Positions 41,486-50,006 of a DNA stretch of 64,000 nt are shown piece by piece. The notes under the pieces are model-generated. The model was not told the origin of the DNA. It was given only the letters and a program-made list of their open reading frames with translations, and ran no database searches. Both the position numbers and the translations under genes were made by a program. The DNA comes from Rossellomorea vietnamensis NBRC 101237. GTDB taxonomy: Bacteria; Bacillota; Bacilli; Bacillales; Bacillaceae_B. The first letter of the stretch is position 1. The number at the start of each line of letters is the position of its first letter. The stretch covers positions 62,001 through 126,000 of the forward strand of contig NZ_BCVQ01000001.1 in NCBI RefSeq assembly GCF_001591825.1, written 5' to 3'.

Positions 41486-41728
41486 TTAAGGTCTTTCCAA
41501 CACGGCAGCAAGCATGTTATGCACGACCTCATGATCCCTCACATCATGCAAGCGATATTCTTCTCCGGGCAGTGAATACCACTCCTCAGCCCCCACGTAG
41601 GTGATCGACAGCGTAAGGGCACCATTCTCCTCACAAGTTGTCACCAGTTCAAGTTCTCCACTGATCACCCCGACTTCAGATGTCATGACCCCGTGTGTTG
41701 CAGTAAAAACCGTTGATCTCTTTTCCAT
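41486..41728 (-). CDS. Small protein of unknown function
   Basis: An 80-residue protein starting MEKRSTVFTATHGVMTSEVG, with alternating strand-like segments (ELELVTTCEENGALTLSITY) and an acidic, histidine-containing C-terminal part. GGAGG (minus strand, 41736-41740) sets ATG 41728; the open frame continues upstream but through a repeat. I do not recognise the family. It is flanked by family A repeats on both sides. Confidence 0.6.
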   Translation of the reverse strand: MEKRSTVFTATHGVMTSEVGVISGELELVTTCEENGALTLSITYVGAEEWYSLPGEEYRLHDVRDHEVVHNMLAAVLERP

Positions 41729-41765
41729 ATGTAGGCCTCCATTTTTGGGTTTGAATTTCAAAAAG

Positions 41766-41792
41766 GAAGCACGAGAACCGTCCCCGTGCTTC
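41766..41792 (+). repeat. 27-bp palindrome, family A, single
   Basis: GAAGCACG...CGTGCTTC with perfect arms, 8 bp from the stop codon of the minus-strand nuclease gene. Confidence 0.9.
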
Positions 41793-41799
41793 CCAAAAA

Positions 41800-42423
41800 T
41801 CAATACACGCAGCTGTTTAGCATGCTTTGAAGTGCGGTCTTTTCTGAAGATTGTAGGCTTAAGCCCCATTTGTATTTCGTGCTGATCCACCATTTCGAGT
41901 AACCACAGGCGGCAGCGGAACGCGGTGGCTGCCATGTGGATGGATCCTGGTCACCTTTGGAACGGTTGGAGCTTGCGCTGACGGCGATGAGCTGCGGGCC
42001 GCTCAGGTCATTGGCAAAGTCCACCCGCTTCTGTGTCGTCCAGCTGCTGGCTCCGGAGCGCCATGCCTCGGCAAGAGGGACAACGTGATCGATATCAAGA
42101 TCGGATGGATCGGTGAACGTAACTCCATCATAATAACTGTACCATGAACCTGACGTCACCGTGCAGCTGCCACTGTAGCTGTCAGCGTCACGCTGCAAGA
42201 CGAGCTGTCGTGTGTCACAGCCATTTCCTTGCCCGATCCAGTGCGGGAACTTATCCCGGGAGTAGCCGGTCATGGAGCTTTCTGATTTCACAGTCAGGGC
42301 GTTCAGTTGAGATTGGGCCGTGGACTTGGACGGTGTGCCGGGCGGAAATGCGAGTGCGGACGGCATGAATAAAGCGAACGAGAGAAGCAGGACAACGACA
42401 AACAACAATGAATTCTTTAGCAT
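41800..42423 (-). CDS. Secreted HNH-type nuclease (DUF1524-like)
   Basis: A 207-residue protein with a Sec signal peptide (hydrophobic 6-22, cleavage after ALA) and an HNH/DUF1524 catalytic block DLDIDHVVPLAEAWRSGASS. The following segment FANDLSGPQLIAVSASSNRSKGDQDPSTW is typical of secreted GmrSD-C-like nucleases. Cysteines near the ends could form disulphides. Its likely job is extracellular DNA degradation for nutrient or competition. AGGAGG lies before the ATG on the minus strand. Confidence 0.88.
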   Translation of the reverse strand: MLKNSLLFVVVLLLSFALFMPSALAFPPGTPSKSTAQSQLNALTVKSESSMTGYSRDKFPHWIGQGNGCDTRQLVLQRDADSYSGSCTVTSGSWYSYYDGVTFTDPSDLDIDHVVPLAEAWRSGASSWTTQKRVDFANDLSGPQLIAVSASSNRSKGDQDPSTWQPPRSAAACGYSKWWISTKYKWGLSLQSSEKTALQSMLNSCVY

Positions 42424-42743
42424 GGGGATGCCTCCTGGATTTTTTTATATCAACATGATTTCCCTGAGAGAAAGACATGTTCATAGTGAAACAGCGCAGG
42501 CAGTGAGACATGATTTTTTTAGAGGAAATAGCATAAGGTGTGTTCGCTTCTACTTAAAATGATAGGGGATGGAATAAGCTTCTCACAAGTTAATATTTTG
42601 TAAATCAGGGGGCTTTTAGAAAGATGAATCTTTATGCCTGTACCTTCAGAATCAGGTGGTCATCGGGAGTGAGAGATTTGTGTGACGTAATGACTACATG
42701 GAGAAAGGTGTGGATAGGACAGAGTGAGTTTGAAATAATTGGA
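42424..42743. other. Non-coding gap
   Basis: No supportable gene in either direction. The left end carries the ribosome site and presumably the promoter of the minus-strand nuclease gene. The remainder is AT-rich without a clear hairpin. Confidence 0.5.
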
Positions 42744-42744
42744 A

Positions 42745-42813
42745 AAAGTGTGGGGCGGTTCTTCTGGTTCTTTTTGGTTGAAAAAGAAAGCACGAGAACC
42801 GTCCCCATGCTTC
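42745..42813. repeat. Family A doublet, left half decayed
   Basis: Degenerate reverse copy 42745-42770 (GGGGCGGTTCTTCTGGTTC) and forward copy 42787-42813. The forward copy overlaps the stop codon (42812-42814) of the minus-strand permease gene. Confidence 0.8.
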
Positions 42814-43825
42814 ACCCCTTAAACGTAAACAATTCCTCAGAACGAACTATTGGTTCGTTTGATGTCTTCTCTTCTTTTACCTTCTTTTTAACTTTCACAT
42901 CACTGTCAATCAGCGCCTTCTTTAACGTGGAGCTGATGGAATTAATCGATAGGATCAGGATCGAGAACAGGATCAACGGTACGACCACAAGCAGCGGATT
43001 CGTGAACACCTGTTGGATGTTCATGCTGATCGTCGCAGCCCATTCGTTTGTCTCCGAAAAATAGACCGGGTTGCTCGGTTCAAAGGGACCGATGGCAAAT
43101 TCAGCTATCTTCATGCCGCCAAGGGCCATCAGGATGATGCCGAGCTGAATGAGCAAGGAAAGGGCCTGTGACACCTGTTCGGAAAATAACACAATCGATT
43201 GACGCAGAAATTGGGGCAGCAGATGTTTGCGAATGAGATGAAAGCGGCTTGCTCCCATCGTCTTCGACACATCGACGAATTCCTGCTTCATAAAGAGCTT
43301 CATTTCTTCTCCGAGATAGATTCCAAGAGAAGGAATCGTGATGGCGGCAATCCCCACCAGCTGGATGAAGAAGTATCGGCCGGACGGAAGGGCGTCTCCC
43401 TGGAAAGCGCCCTCGAGCGGTGCCAATAGCCCGAACACGACGATAGCAAGGGGGAGATATTGAAACGCCTCACCCAATCCTTTCAATGTCCGGGTGAAAG
43501 CTCCCGGTAGAAAGGTGTACAAAAGGGCGAACCCAAAGCCGAAAATCATCCGGAGGCCCGCGATGAAAAGGGCTGCGAAGATGGTGAATTTTGCGCCGGC
43601 AATAAGGAGGAAGAGAAAGTTCCGACCCAGCCGGTCACTCCCGAGCGGCGGCATTTCTTCCGGTGTAAATGGCGGTGCAGCCGTCACCTTATTGTTTTCA
43701 TCCATCAAGTACTGCGTGATTTTATCGTAATCTGTGTTCAAAACCGGAATCAAAAAGCTCGCCACAAGGAGGGCGACGATGATCGACACCGGAAAGGCCA
43801 ATCGTTTGACGAGTGTCTTAGACAT
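42812..43825 (-). CDS. Peptide/nickel-type ABC permease, DppC-like
   Basis: A 337-residue membrane subunit of a peptide-type ABC importer. An N-terminal helix (about 10-30) is followed by GSDRLGRNFLFLLIAGAKFT (the family GTDxxGRD motif) and further helices. The EAA-like loop is DVSKTMGASRFHLIRKHLLPQ. The final acidic/basic tail is atypical. It overlaps the partner permease by 8 bp. No ATPase or binding protein is encoded next to it, so the importer is incomplete here. Confidence 0.82.
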   Translation of the reverse strand: MSKTLVKRLAFPVSIIVALLVASFLIPVLNTDYDKITQYLMDENNKVTAAPPFTPEEMPPLGSDRLGRNFLFLLIAGAKFTIFAALFIAGLRMIFGFGFALLYTFLPGAFTRTLKGLGEAFQYLPLAIVVFGLLAPLEGAFQGDALPSGRYFFIQLVGIAAITIPSLGIYLGEEMKLFMKQEFVDVSKTMGASRFHLIRKHLLPQFLRQSIVLFSEQVSQALSLLIQLGIILMALGGMKIAEFAIGPFEPSNPVYFSETNEWAATISMNIQQVFTNPLLVVVPLILFSILILSINSISSTLKKALIDSDVKVKKKVKEEKTSNEPIVRSEELFTFKG

Positions 43826-44702
43826 TGTATTCTCCCCCTTTCAGCCATTTCTTCAACAGTAGGGAACCGATCGTAAACACGATGTAAAACGGGACAAATA
43901 TGAGAAGCATCCCAATGAAAAAGGCAGGAGATGACGACGTGGCCGTTTTGAGCAGGACCGTCATGAAGCCTTTGATATTGAATAAAATCTCGATGACAAG
44001 CAGGTTCGAAAGCATGAGAAGAAAGATCGGCTTCAAATGCAAGAAGAAGTGGATCCACACATTTCGGAACACATGGAACCAAATCGTATAACTCTTTTTG
44101 AACCCTTTTGAAAAGGAAAACTCTACGTAAGGCTTACTTTCCTCTTCTTTCAATTGGAATAAGAATTGTTTGACTAAAAACACCACAGGCAGAAACGAGA
44201 GGCAAATGACGGGCAGCATGTAAATCTGTTCTTCCCCGGTAGTGTAGATATCAAATAAGAGAAAGTCTGTTTTTTTAAATAACCAGATGATGAACAATTG
44301 GAACAACACGACGAGGAATACATCCGGAATTCCGTCGAGGATGTTGACGACTTTTTCTGAAGCTCTGAATAGATTTCTCGGCATAAGCATCATCAGGTAA
44401 CTTGCGACAACCGAAATCAAGATGGCGACGATAAATGAGATGAACAAAATGGTGAATGAATACGGATAGGTAGTGAGAAAGATGTCGAACATTCCGTATT
44501 GTTTATTCTCTGCTCCCCAGAGGACGACGATGGAAGAAGGTGAGGCGAGTTCAAGGATCGTCTGCCATAATCGAAGACCATATGCTCCTACATTGATGAC
44601 AAGCTCTGTATCATAATCCAACAAAGCGCTGATGCCGCTGAGTAGAAACAAACCGATGAACACAATGATAAAATGAAAGGGCGTGCGTACTACTTTATTC
44701 AT
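43818..44702 (-). CDS. Peptide-type ABC permease, DppB-like
   Basis: A 294-residue partner permease, first gene of the minus-strand pair. It has about six helices and a divergent coupling loop (FSKGFKKSYTIWFHVFRNVWIH). It lacks the usual N-terminal DppB signature and is shorter than typical DppB, so it may be a diverged subfamily. GGGGAG precedes the ATG on the minus strand. Divergent to a lipoprotein gene. Confidence 0.7.
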   Translation of the reverse strand: MNKVVRTPFHFIIVFIGLFLLSGISALLDYDTELVINVGAYGLRLWQTILELASPSSIVVLWGAENKQYGMFDIFLTTYPYSFTILFISFIVAILISVVASYLMMLMPRNLFRASEKVVNILDGIPDVFLVVLFQLFIIWLFKKTDFLLFDIYTTGEEQIYMLPVICLSFLPVVFLVKQFLFQLKEEESKPYVEFSFSKGFKKSYTIWFHVFRNVWIHFFLHLKPIFLLMLSNLLVIEILFNIKGFMTVLLKTATSSSPAFFIGMLLIFVPFYIVFTIGSLLLKKWLKGGEYNV

Positions 44703-44817
44703 AGAAACTCCCCTGCCTAACTTTAGGAAAAATTACAAATTTTACAATATACATGCTACAATAAAGACATGCAATAGTAAACACAATTCAGAAAATATTG
44801 TCGAAGGTGATATGTAA

Positions 44818-45495
44818 ATGTGTCGAAAGATAATGGTATTTGTTTTACTCACTTCCACTTGTTTGTTTCTTACAGCCTGCCGGGTCGTCTTTGATCCATT
44901 CGCTCAAAACGCAGAGCAGAAGGAAGTACAAAAAGAACACCGGCAAAAAGCGGACGTACAGGAGCAGGAGGAAGTCGTGGAGGAAGAGCCTGAAGAGTCT
45001 GCGTTCAAGATTGATGCAACTCTAACATTGGATGGGGAGAATATGGTGTTATCAGGAGAAACGGATCTTCCGCCTGATACCTATTTAAAGATTAATTTAA
45101 TTCCATATAAGGGAAATGCAACGGCGGAAGAAATTAAGGAAAAAACCGCTGGGACTCTGAATGAAGTGCCTGCGAATACGGTAGGGATCGGAACTTCGGT
45201 TGAAGAAGACGGATCACTCAAGGAGAAGACATACTACAGACCGGATTTATCGACCCGCTACCGGTTTGAATTGACCTTTGAACCGGCCGGGCAGGAAGAA
45301 GATATCAAGGAGCAATTAGTCGAACAAGCCGGCGCCCTGGATGAGCTGGCCGGACTTCAGGTGTTAAAAGAAGCAGATCCCGATTCGTCCATGGTCCATG
45401 GAGATGACCCGGTGAAGGGATATATCCAAACCGTCAACATCATGAAAGCCGACGAAGAGAACGGGGACGGGGTGACATTGGAGTTTGAAAGGTAA
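44818..45495 (+). CDS. Lipoprotein of unknown function
   Basis: A 225-residue protein with lipobox FLTAC (Cys21), a highly charged Glu/Gln/Lys spacer (about 30-65) and a beta-rich domain (LTLDGENMVLSGETDLPPDTYLKINLIPY) that may be an immunoglobulin-like fold. AAGGTGA lies 8 bp upstream of ATG 44818. It is divergent from the permease pair. The stop codon TAA is itself the first three bases of a family A palindrome variant. Confidence 0.7.
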   Translation: MCRKIMVFVLLTSTCLFLTACRVVFDPFAQNAEQKEVQKEHRQKADVQEQEEVVEEEPEESAFKIDATLTLDGENMVLSGETDLPPDTYLKINLIPYKGNATAEEIKEKTAGTLNEVPANTVGIGTSVEEDGSLKEKTYYRPDLSTRYRFELTFEPAGQEEDIKEQLVEQAGALDELAGLQVLKEADPDSSMVHGDDPVKGYIQTVNIMKADEENGDGVTLEFER

Positions 45496-45519
45496 GCAAG
45501 GGGACGGTTCTCGTGCTTC
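45493..45519 (-). repeat. 27-bp palindrome, family A, containing the stop codon
   Basis: TAAGCAAGG...CGTGCTTC: the usual GAAGCA has become TAAGCA, so the lipoprotein gene ends inside the element. Confidence 0.88.
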
Positions 45520-45524
45520 CAAAT

Positions 45525-45562
45525 AAAAAAGGAATGCTATTCACTCTCAGCATTCCTTTTTT
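45525..45562. terminator. Bidirectional terminator between convergent genes
   Basis: AAAAAGGAATGCT and AGCATTCCTTTTT form a long stem with A/T runs on both flanks. It overlaps the 3' end of the potassium channel gene. Confidence 0.88.
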
Positions 45563-45887
45563 GTTTCTCCGGCTTCTGAATCATGGCATACGCCACATAC
45601 CCGATCATTCCGATGAAGACCCCGTTCCCGCCAAAAATATAGATCATCGTGAATATCTTACCGAATGTGGTCTGAGGTTCAAAGGTGGGATGCCCGATCG
45701 TGCTTAACGTGACTACGCAAAAATAAAGGGCGTCGATCACCGACAGGCCCTCCTGCTTCACATAGAAAAGGGTGCCTGAGAATAACATGACCAGCACCAT
45801 GGTGAAGAGTACCTGGAAGTTTTTTAATTTAAAAGCCTGCCATAGGGCTTTGAGCAGTCGCTTTAGTGAGAGGAAAAATGAAATCAT
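45537..45887 (-). CDS. Two-helix potassium channel-like protein, atypical filter
   Basis: A 116-residue ion-channel subunit with membrane helices at about 24-44 and 75-98 and a pore loop between them (SVIDALYFCVVTLSTIGHPTF). The selectivity filter reads T-I-G-H where most potassium channels have T-V-G-Y-G. It would assemble as a tetramer without a regulatory RCK domain. AAAGGAG on the minus strand fixes ATG 45887. Ion specificity is uncertain because of the altered filter. Confidence 0.75.
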   Translation of the reverse strand: MISFFLSLKRLLKALWQAFKLKNFQVLFTMVLVMLFSGTLFYVKQEGLSVIDALYFCVVTLSTIGHPTFEPQTTFGKIFTMIYIFGGNGVFIGMIGYVAYAMIQKPEKQKRNAESE

Positions 45888-46031
45888 GGTGACTCCTTTG
45901 ATTGTTTGGTTTTTTGATAGCATAACAGATGGGAGGTAGGTTGAGAAGAGTCTCTAAGGGGGCGGATTCGGAGAGATTCGACCGGTAATGAAAGGGCGGA
46001 TCGATAAATCATCTCGATTCTCCTCGAAAAG

Positions 46032-46050
46032 GAAGCAGGAGAACCGCTTC
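46032..46050 (+). repeat. 27-bp palindrome, family A, truncated
   Basis: GAAGCAGGAGAACCGCTTC: both ends are present but the centre-right part is deleted. It lies 4 bp from the stop of the SgrR-like gene. Confidence 0.65.
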
Positions 46051-46053
46051 CCC

Positions 46054-47706
46054 CTAAACCTCCGGACGCACCCACAATTTTGCAAAGTCCACATATCCAA
46101 AATGCTTGGTTTCGATATTCATAATGTCGGTGGAAAAAGGGATGTACCGTTTCTCATAATAAAGAGGGATCATGATCGATTCCCTTATGAGGCTATTTTC
46201 CAGATTCATATTTAGTGCGGTCCAGTCCTCAAAGGGCGTATGTTGATATTCGTCGAGAAGCTCCCTCCATACTCCGTCTTTTTCAAAAAGACCGACAAGA
46301 GGGGAATAGCCGTTTTTCAAAAAGTGATAAAACGAAAAATCCTGATTGGATTCAAAGATTTCCCCGTGAATGAACAGATCGACATGTAAGGTCTCCGGCT
46401 GCCGTGTCAGGGTATCGGCAAATGAAAACCACCGAACTTCAACGGGAATCCCTTCTTTTTCAAAGATTTCTACGAGCCACTCGGTCGTTTTCGCCGTATG
46501 ATTGGCACAGCGGATCACGAGTGGTTCCGTGAAGTGGGGACGATCGACTTCGGGGATCGTCATGCCTTGATCCTTGCCGACGAGAATGCTTTTCCCGTTC
46601 GGAGTTAGGCGTGGATCGAGGTCAGGGAGGGTGTGGCGGTTCTTCGCGATCACCCAGTGCAGATAATCCCGGACTTCTTTCCTTTGAATCTGGGAATCTC
46701 GTCCCGGAAGTGCATTCATGACGACGATGCCGAATCCTGAATCACTCTCAAACTCGACCGAGCTGGACTGATTTTCTTCTATTTGAGAGTGATAGATTCC
46801 CCTGAAGTCCTTAGGCACCTGAACGAATTCGACCGTATCCAGGAGTGGCCTTTCCTGAAAATGCTCCTTGAAAGCGGTAAGGGTGGTCTTCGAATCGGTA
46901 TTCTCTTCAAGGGAGAAGCAGCCTGTCCCCAAGGTCCGTCCCTTGTTTTCTTTATAAATGCTCGCACACATCATCGTGAGCATGGGGAGGATGTAGCTGC
47001 AGCCACTTGGGTGATGGATGTCGATGATGAGAGGGGTTTTGACCTCGATTTCTTCGATCGGCTCCCATAGTTCCCGGTAATGCCGGCAGTTCTTTAGCCG
47101 GTCGAGGCAATGGGCGACATCCTTTGCGGTGAGAATGGATCCATCATGGAAACGGACATCCTTTTTTAAATAGAGTCTGAGTTTAGGGTGGGAAACATCC
47201 CAGCTGTGCGCAAGTTCAGGTAAGATGTCCCCATTCTGTGTAATGGAAACAAGGCGGTTGAAGACGTTCGCCACCAGGTGGGCGCTCATGACGTCTGCCG
47301 CCTCCAACGGGTGGATGGAGAAAAAGGGATAGCGCTTCGGGACGATCAGCTTATCCTTGGGCGCCTTCACAAATCCGAGCTTACTGTGGAAATGATTCAT
47401 CAGCCTCATCTTGCTGTCGGTGGACCAATCGTACATGAGATACTTGCTGCTCTCGTCAATCGGCTCCTGCTCGATCCGCTTCACGACTTCTTCTTCGAAC
47501 ACTTCCTCCACATCTCTTTTCCATTTCAAAGCGGATACATTCCCACGCCCGCGCCCCGGAGTGAAGGCGATCCAGCCTTCTTCGTTCCATTTTTTCAAGT
47601 AGCGGGAGGTCTGTTTATGGCTTAATTGCAGGGTTTCAGAGATTTCCTCAACGCGGATGCTGCCTGAGGGATAGTACCTCCAAAGGGTGAGTAATTTGTT
47701 CTCCAT
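46054..47706 (-). CDS. SgrR-family regulator (HTH plus solute-binding domain)
   Basis: A 550-residue regulator. The N-terminal winged helix (RVEEISETLQLSHKQTSRYLKKWNEEGWIAFTPGRGRGN) is fused to a family-5 peptide/sugar-binding-protein domain (FNRLVSITQNGDILPELAHSWDV ... LKKDVRFHDGSILTAKDVAHCL). SgrR of E. coli uses such a domain to sense sugar-phosphate stress. AGGAGG on the minus strand precedes the ATG. It is divergent from an MFS exporter gene, which it probably controls, as SgrR controls setA. Confidence 0.88.
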   Translation of the reverse strand: MENKLLTLWRYYPSGSIRVEEISETLQLSHKQTSRYLKKWNEEGWIAFTPGRGRGNVSALKWKRDVEEVFEEEVVKRIEQEPIDESSKYLMYDWSTDSKMRLMNHFHSKLGFVKAPKDKLIVPKRYPFFSIHPLEAADVMSAHLVANVFNRLVSITQNGDILPELAHSWDVSHPKLRLYLKKDVRFHDGSILTAKDVAHCLDRLKNCRHYRELWEPIEEIEVKTPLIIDIHHPSGCSYILPMLTMMCASIYKENKGRTLGTGCFSLEENTDSKTTLTAFKEHFQERPLLDTVEFVQVPKDFRGIYHSQIEENQSSSVEFESDSGFGIVVMNALPGRDSQIQRKEVRDYLHWVIAKNRHTLPDLDPRLTPNGKSILVGKDQGMTIPEVDRPHFTEPLVIRCANHTAKTTEWLVEIFEKEGIPVEVRWFSFADTLTRQPETLHVDLFIHGEIFESNQDFSFYHFLKNGYSPLVGLFEKDGVWRELLDEYQHTPFEDWTALNMNLENSLIRESIMIPLYYEKRYIPFSTDIMNIETKHFGYVDFAKLWVRPEV

Positions 47707-47771
47707 ATGCTTTTCCTCCTAAAAGGGGACATCAATTTGAAAAGTGTCTATTTTTATAATGTTCCGTCTAG

Positions 47772-47787
47772 TTTACTATACAGTAAA
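47772..47787. promoter_or_regulatory. Dyad between the SgrR-like and MFS genes
   Basis: TTTACT-ATAC-AGTAAA, perfect 6-bp arms, 19 bp before the MFS start and about 65 bp before the regulator start. Candidate shared operator. Confidence 0.4.
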
Positions 47788-47805
47788 TAGAGGAGGGGGA
47801 ACAAC

Positions 47806-49059
47806 ATGAAGTGGAAGGAATTACCTCAAAACATTAAAGTACGGATGATCACGTCATTCTTCAATCGTGCCGTTTCATCCGCAGTCATGCCGTTCATGGC
47901 GCTGTTCTTTGCACAGGAACTGAATAAAATCTGGGCAGGGATCTTTCTGATCGGGACCGTCGTGATCGGATTCTGTGTCAATCTGGTCGGGGGATACATT
48001 TCGGACCGTTTTCCACGGAAAAAGGTTCTACTCACAACATCTTGGCTGAATGCCCTGTTCTTTTTCATCATGACGGTCAGTCTTTTTCCAGAAAAGAACC
48101 TGATCCTGCTGTTCGCAGGTGCGTATATCGGATTCATCATCACAAGCAGCCTCGGCCGTCCGGCGATGCATGCCATCATCATCGATTCGACCACGCCGGA
48201 GAACCGGAAAGCTGTCTACGCGCTGGATTACTGGCTGGTCAATTTGAGTATGGCGATCGGGGCCGCCCTTGGGGGACTCTTGTATTTGAATCATCAAACA
48301 GAATTATTCATGATGCTGACCTTTACATCGACGACGATCCCCATTGCGTATGGGATCTGGCTTCAGGACCATTTTAAAGATCAGCTTCAGAAAAAACATG
48401 AAAATGTGTTCGTCGATCTCGTCAACAATTACCGGATTGCCTTCAGGGATTCCGCTTTCGTAAAAGTGGTGGCAGGTTCCACCTTCATCTTCGCAGCAGA
48501 ATTTTCCCTGAACAGCTATATCGGGATCCGCCTGGCAGAAACCTTCAAGGTCGTGAACATCGGGAGTTTCGAAATTGTTGGAGTCAGGATGCTCAGTATC
48601 CTGAACATCGAGAACATGCTGCTCGTCGTTTGCCTGACGTTCATCATCAATCGCTATACAGATCGTCTGAATAAAAAGAACGCTCTCTTGATCGGGCTGC
48701 TCCTGTATGGCATCGGCTATGTGACCGTTACATCCGCCAACACGTGGTACGTCCTGATCGCCTTCAATCTGATTGCGACCATGGGAGAGCTGATCTACTC
48801 ACCGATCCGAAACGCAGAACAGGCGAACATGATCCCGAGCGACAAGCGGGGATCTTACTCCGCTTTTTCCAATCTGTCCTTCAGCGGGGCGGACCTTGTC
48901 GCACGATCCACGATTATCATTGGAGCCTTCTTGATGCCGACGATGATGAGTGTGTATATTGGCTTTATCGTTATGCTCGGTACCGTTCTGGTTTACACGG
49001 GACTATTTGGCGGAAGTTTAGTGAAAGCGAAGGTATTGGGTGTGAGTGGAGAGAAGTAA
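47806..49059 (+). CDS. MFS efflux transporter
   Basis: A 417-residue, 12-helix major facilitator. It shows the motif A-like loop GGYISDRFPRKKVLL, HAIIIDSTTPENRKAVYALDYW and SPIRNAEQANMIPSDKRGSYS. GAGGAGGGGG precedes ATG 47806. Divergence from an SgrR-type regulator suggests export of sugars or sugar analogues (SetA-like role), but drug export is equally possible. The stop codon is followed immediately by a family B inverted pair. Confidence 0.85.
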   Translation: MKWKELPQNIKVRMITSFFNRAVSSAVMPFMALFFAQELNKIWAGIFLIGTVVIGFCVNLVGGYISDRFPRKKVLLTTSWLNALFFFIMTVSLFPEKNLILLFAGAYIGFIITSSLGRPAMHAIIIDSTTPENRKAVYALDYWLVNLSMAIGAALGGLLYLNHQTELFMMLTFTSTTIPIAYGIWLQDHFKDQLQKKHENVFVDLVNNYRIAFRDSAFVKVVAGSTFIFAAEFSLNSYIGIRLAETFKVVNIGSFEIVGVRMLSILNIENMLLVVCLTFIINRYTDRLNKKNALLIGLLLYGIGYVTVTSANTWYVLIAFNLIATMGELIYSPIRNAEQANMIPSDKRGSYSAFSNLSFSGADLVARSTIIIGAFLMPTMMSVYIGFIVMLGTVLVYTGLFGGSLVKAKVLGVSGEK

Positions 49060-49124
49060 GAGGGACGGACCTCTAAATAGTAAAATCCTTTCACGCAAAT
49101 GGTCGTTTGGAAGGTCCGTCCCTC
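49060..49124. repeat. Family B inverted pair after the MFS stop
   Basis: GAGGGACGGACCTC (49060-49073) begins right after TAA (49057-49059). AGGTCCGTCCCTC (49112-49124) is its inverse 38 bp later. Together they can form a long terminator-like hairpin. Confidence 0.85.
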
Positions 49125-49145
49125 AAAAAAAGAGGAGGAAACTTT

Positions 49146-49481
49146 ATGATCTATCGAAGAAAGATGTACCGTGTGTCTCCACGGATTATCGAGGATTTCA
49201 ATGTGCATTTTAATCAAACGCTGTTACCGACGCAGTTGAAGTATGGATCCAGGCTGGTGGGAAGATGGATGACGAAGCATGCAGCTGGGGAAGTGGAAGT
49301 GTTTGCGATATGGGAATATGACAGTTATGAAGAGTACGAGAGGATCGAAGCCAATGTGAGGGGCGACGTGGCTCATGTGAAACGGGTGCAGGATTGGTAC
49401 GGGAAATGGGGTGGAAGAGAGAACCTGAAAGAACATTTTTATCATATCGATCAGGATTTTATTGATTCCACTGTGACGTGA
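49146..49481 (+). CDS. NIPSNAP-like domain protein
   Basis: A 111-residue ferredoxin-like-fold protein beginning MIYRRKMYRVSPRIIEDFNV, with FNQTLLPTQLKYGSRLVGRW and EVEVFAIWEYDSYEEYERIE. AAGAGGAGG at 49128-49136 sets ATG 49146. Such single-domain proteins are common in Bacillus and lack an assigned function. It lies downstream of the MFS gene and could be read through from it if the family B hairpin does not stop transcription. Confidence 0.8.
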   Translation: MIYRRKMYRVSPRIIEDFNVHFNQTLLPTQLKYGSRLVGRWMTKHAAGEVEVFAIWEYDSYEEYERIEANVRGDVAHVKRVQDWYGKWGGRENLKEHFYHIDQDFIDSTVT

Positions 49482-49489
49482 TGGGGATG

Positions 49490-49522
49490 GGGGTCAGACC
49501 TTTGAGGCTGACCCTTATTTTT
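49490..49522 (+). terminator. Family C-like hairpin between convergent genes
   Basis: GGGGGTCAGACC...GGCTGACCCTT, 49490-49516, then a T run. A shortened member of the GGTGYCTGACC family. Confidence 0.65.
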
Positions 49523-49993
49523 TCAAAAATCCTTCGCCATAATACTAAATTGATAGTTTTCGCCCCGTATTTCATTTTCGAATGATCCCCGTTTCCGGAA
49601 CCCTTCTTTTTCATACGTCCGGATCGCTCGTTCATTAAAATCCGCGACGGCCAATTCCAAATGAGTGAACTTCAGGCGTTCACGTCCCTGTTCGATGATC
49701 GCTTGCACGAATGCCTGACCATGTCCCTTTCCTGTCATGGAAGGATTCATCTGTACCCCAAGGACCAGGATGGTTTCCCCGTCTTCTTCCACATCATAAA
49801 ACTCACAATTTCCTACAAGATACTCATTCTCGTCCACGACAGAAAAGGCTCGTTCCAAATGGACGCTCTCTTTCAATCCTTCGATTTTTTCTACTTGGCT
49901 ATTATTATCGTAAAACGAATAGATTCCGTCATATGTCCAAGTGATGAATTCGTTGATATCTTCCTGTGTCCGTCTTCTTATGTTCAGTTCCAT
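49523..49993 (-). CDS. GNAT acetyltransferase
   Basis: A 156-residue acetyltransferase starting MELNIRRRTQEDINEFITWT, with VLGVQMNPSMTGKGHGQAFVQAIIEQG (acetyl-CoA loop) and LAVADFNERAIRTYEKEGFRKRG. AGGGGG on the minus strand spaces better to ATG 49993 than to ATG 49999. Substrate unknown. Separated by 13 bp from the upstream lipoprotein gene, so the two are likely cotranscribed. Confidence 0.85.
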   Translation of the reverse strand: MELNIRRRTQEDINEFITWTYDGIYSFYDNNSQVEKIEGLKESVHLERAFSVVDENEYLVGNCEFYDVEEDGETILVLGVQMNPSMTGKGHGQAFVQAIIEQGRERLKFTHLELAVADFNERAIRTYEKEGFRKRGSFENEIRGENYQFSIMAKDF

Positions 49994-50006
49994 GCTCATT
50001 TCCCCC

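Noticed and set aside
36643-42813. CRISPR array
   Set aside because: Repeats are palindromic, in both orientations, with spacing from 12 nt to over a kilobase and genes between; no regular spacers and no cas genes.
42624-43064. 146-codon plus-strand open frame
   Set aside because: Runs through a repeat doublet and the antisense of the DppC-like gene; composition is not protein-like.
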